This document shows positions 63,456-64,000 of a DNA stretch of 64,000 nt, piece by piece (position 1 is the stretch's first letter; every line of letters begins with the position of its first letter). The position numbers were made by a program, and so were the translations under genes. Origin of the DNA: Desulfofarcimen acetoxidans DSM 771 (GTDB taxonomy: Bacteria > Bacillota > Desulfotomaculia > Desulfotomaculales > Desulfofarciminaceae); the NCBI RefSeq assembly GCF_000024205.1, contig NC_013216.1, positions 434,001 to 498,000 of the forward strand, in the 5' to 3' direction. The notes under the pieces were generated by a model. It did not search any database, was not told where the DNA came from, and saw nothing but the letters and a program-made list of their open reading frames with translations.

Positions 63456-64000
63456 TAAATGTCCAGCACTTAACTTTTTCCTACTGCAAAGCCTTTCAGG
63501 TTCTGAAAAATATAGAATTTACCGCTAATGTAGGGCAGTGTGTTGCTATATTGGGAAACAATGGCGCAGGAAAAAGTACAATGGTGAAATGCCTGAACCG
63601 AATACTTGAGCCTCAGGAAGGTGCGGTGGTCGTCAATGGGCGTGACGTCAGCAAGCTGAAGCGTCAAACGATCGCACAAGATATGGCATATGTTTCTCAA
63701 CAGAATGACAGTTCTAAGTTTACGGTATACGATTCAGTCCTGCTGGGCAGGAAGCCGTACATTAAAATGAACCCGACAGACGAAGACCACCGGATAACGA
63801 AGGACATAATCGATCGTATGGGGCTTAACAGCTTTACTCTCAGGTATATTGATGAACTGTCCGGCGGTGAGCTTCAGAAGGTTATGCTTGCGCGTGCGCT
63901 TGCCCAGCAGCCAAAGGTGCTGATGCTTGATGAACCGACCAGCAATCTCGACCTTAAAAATCAGTACGAGGTAATGGGAATAGTCCATGATATCGCAATT
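63452..64000 (+). CDS. FecE/BtuD-type ABC importer ATPase (3' end outside window)
   Basis: 183 codons visible. Walker A ILGNNGAGKSTMVKCLNRIL, Q-loop (MAYVSQQND), signature DELSGGELQKVMLARALAQQ, Walker B VLMLDEPTSNLD. Partner of the FecCD permease. The H-loop lies past the right edge. Confidence 0.93.
   Translation, partial: MINVQHLTFSYCKAFQVLKNIEFTANVGQCVAILGNNGAGKSTMVKCLNRILEPQEGAVVVNGRDVSKLKRQTIAQDMAYVSQQNDSSKFTVYDSVLLGRKPYIKMNPTDEDHRITKDIIDRMGLNSFTLRYIDELSGGELQKVMLARALAQQPKVLMLDEPTSNLDLKNQYEVMGIVHDIAI

Overview
The window reads as chromosomal DNA of an anaerobic, spore-former-type Firmicute, most likely a clostridial relative of the Peptococcaceae. This is inferred from gene content: S-layer (SLH) proteins, an orphan MreB, a DUF4179-type anti-sigma factor, a CitC-like protein, a SPASM radical SAM protein, IS607/IS605/IS200/IS1634 elements and strong AGGAGG ribosome binding sites. 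By eye, the left 12 kb is clearly more GC-rich than the AT-rich remainder, so two sequence histories meet here. No rRNA, intact tRNA or CRISPR array was seen.

Layout. (1) 1-4939: a very large SLH-anchored surface protein on the minus strand, running off the left edge. (2) 5.1-12.3 kb: an AraC/PAS regulator, then a decayed integrative/conjugative-type block (DUF6550-like protein, DUF4320 remnant, Tad/type II secretion ATPase and membrane proteins, AbrB-type regulator, Dam-like methylase). Most of it is broken by frameshifts and deletions. It ends beside a 3'-end fragment of tmRNA (12292-12320), a typical attachment site. (3) 12.4-28 kb: a LuxR regulator with a multi-TM sensor, a second SLH protein, flavin reductase with an HxlR regulator, an SGNH-CitC fusion protein, an ECF sigma/anti-sigma pair, an ABC-2 exporter operon and an orphan MreB. 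(4) 28-37.4 kb: a complete Opp/Nik-type ABC importer with a class I methyltransferase, divergent from a MarR regulator and a P1B metal ATPase. (5) 37.7-49.1 kb: an AAA/DUF4143 ATPase, an IS605-type element, prophage debris carrying a Panacea-type toxin-antitoxin pair, a damaged IS607 element, and a Phd/RelE pair whose toxin gene is split by a 2,021-bp IS1634 element with a 6-bp target duplication. (6) 49.1-57.4 kb: decayed DNA with remnants of a two-component system and a DUF4198 gene, intact DMT and tetrapyrrole-methylase genes, and a second IS607 copy. (7) 57.5-64 kb: a TPR/radical SAM pair, a flavodoxin, an IS200 element and a siderophore/corrinoid-type ABC importer with a broken binding protein and a partial ATPase.

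Working together. The 28-37 kb block is the most coherent unit: importer, methyltransferase, metal efflux ATPase and MarR regulator suggest metal or metal-complex homeostasis. Hairpins with a shared stem (CCAYGAAGG paired to CCTTCRTGG) followed by T-runs occur seven times. Two lie between genes of this unit, one precedes a DUF4198/tetrapyrrole-methylase pair, and the others lie in nearby decayed DNA. I do not recognise this as a known RNA class; it is the best candidate here for an undescribed regulatory system. A second theme is the style of decay: two separate deletion junctions (7998-8040 and 61523-61561) each carry a new perfect palindrome, and the two IS607 copies carry complementary internal deletions in their recombinase genes.
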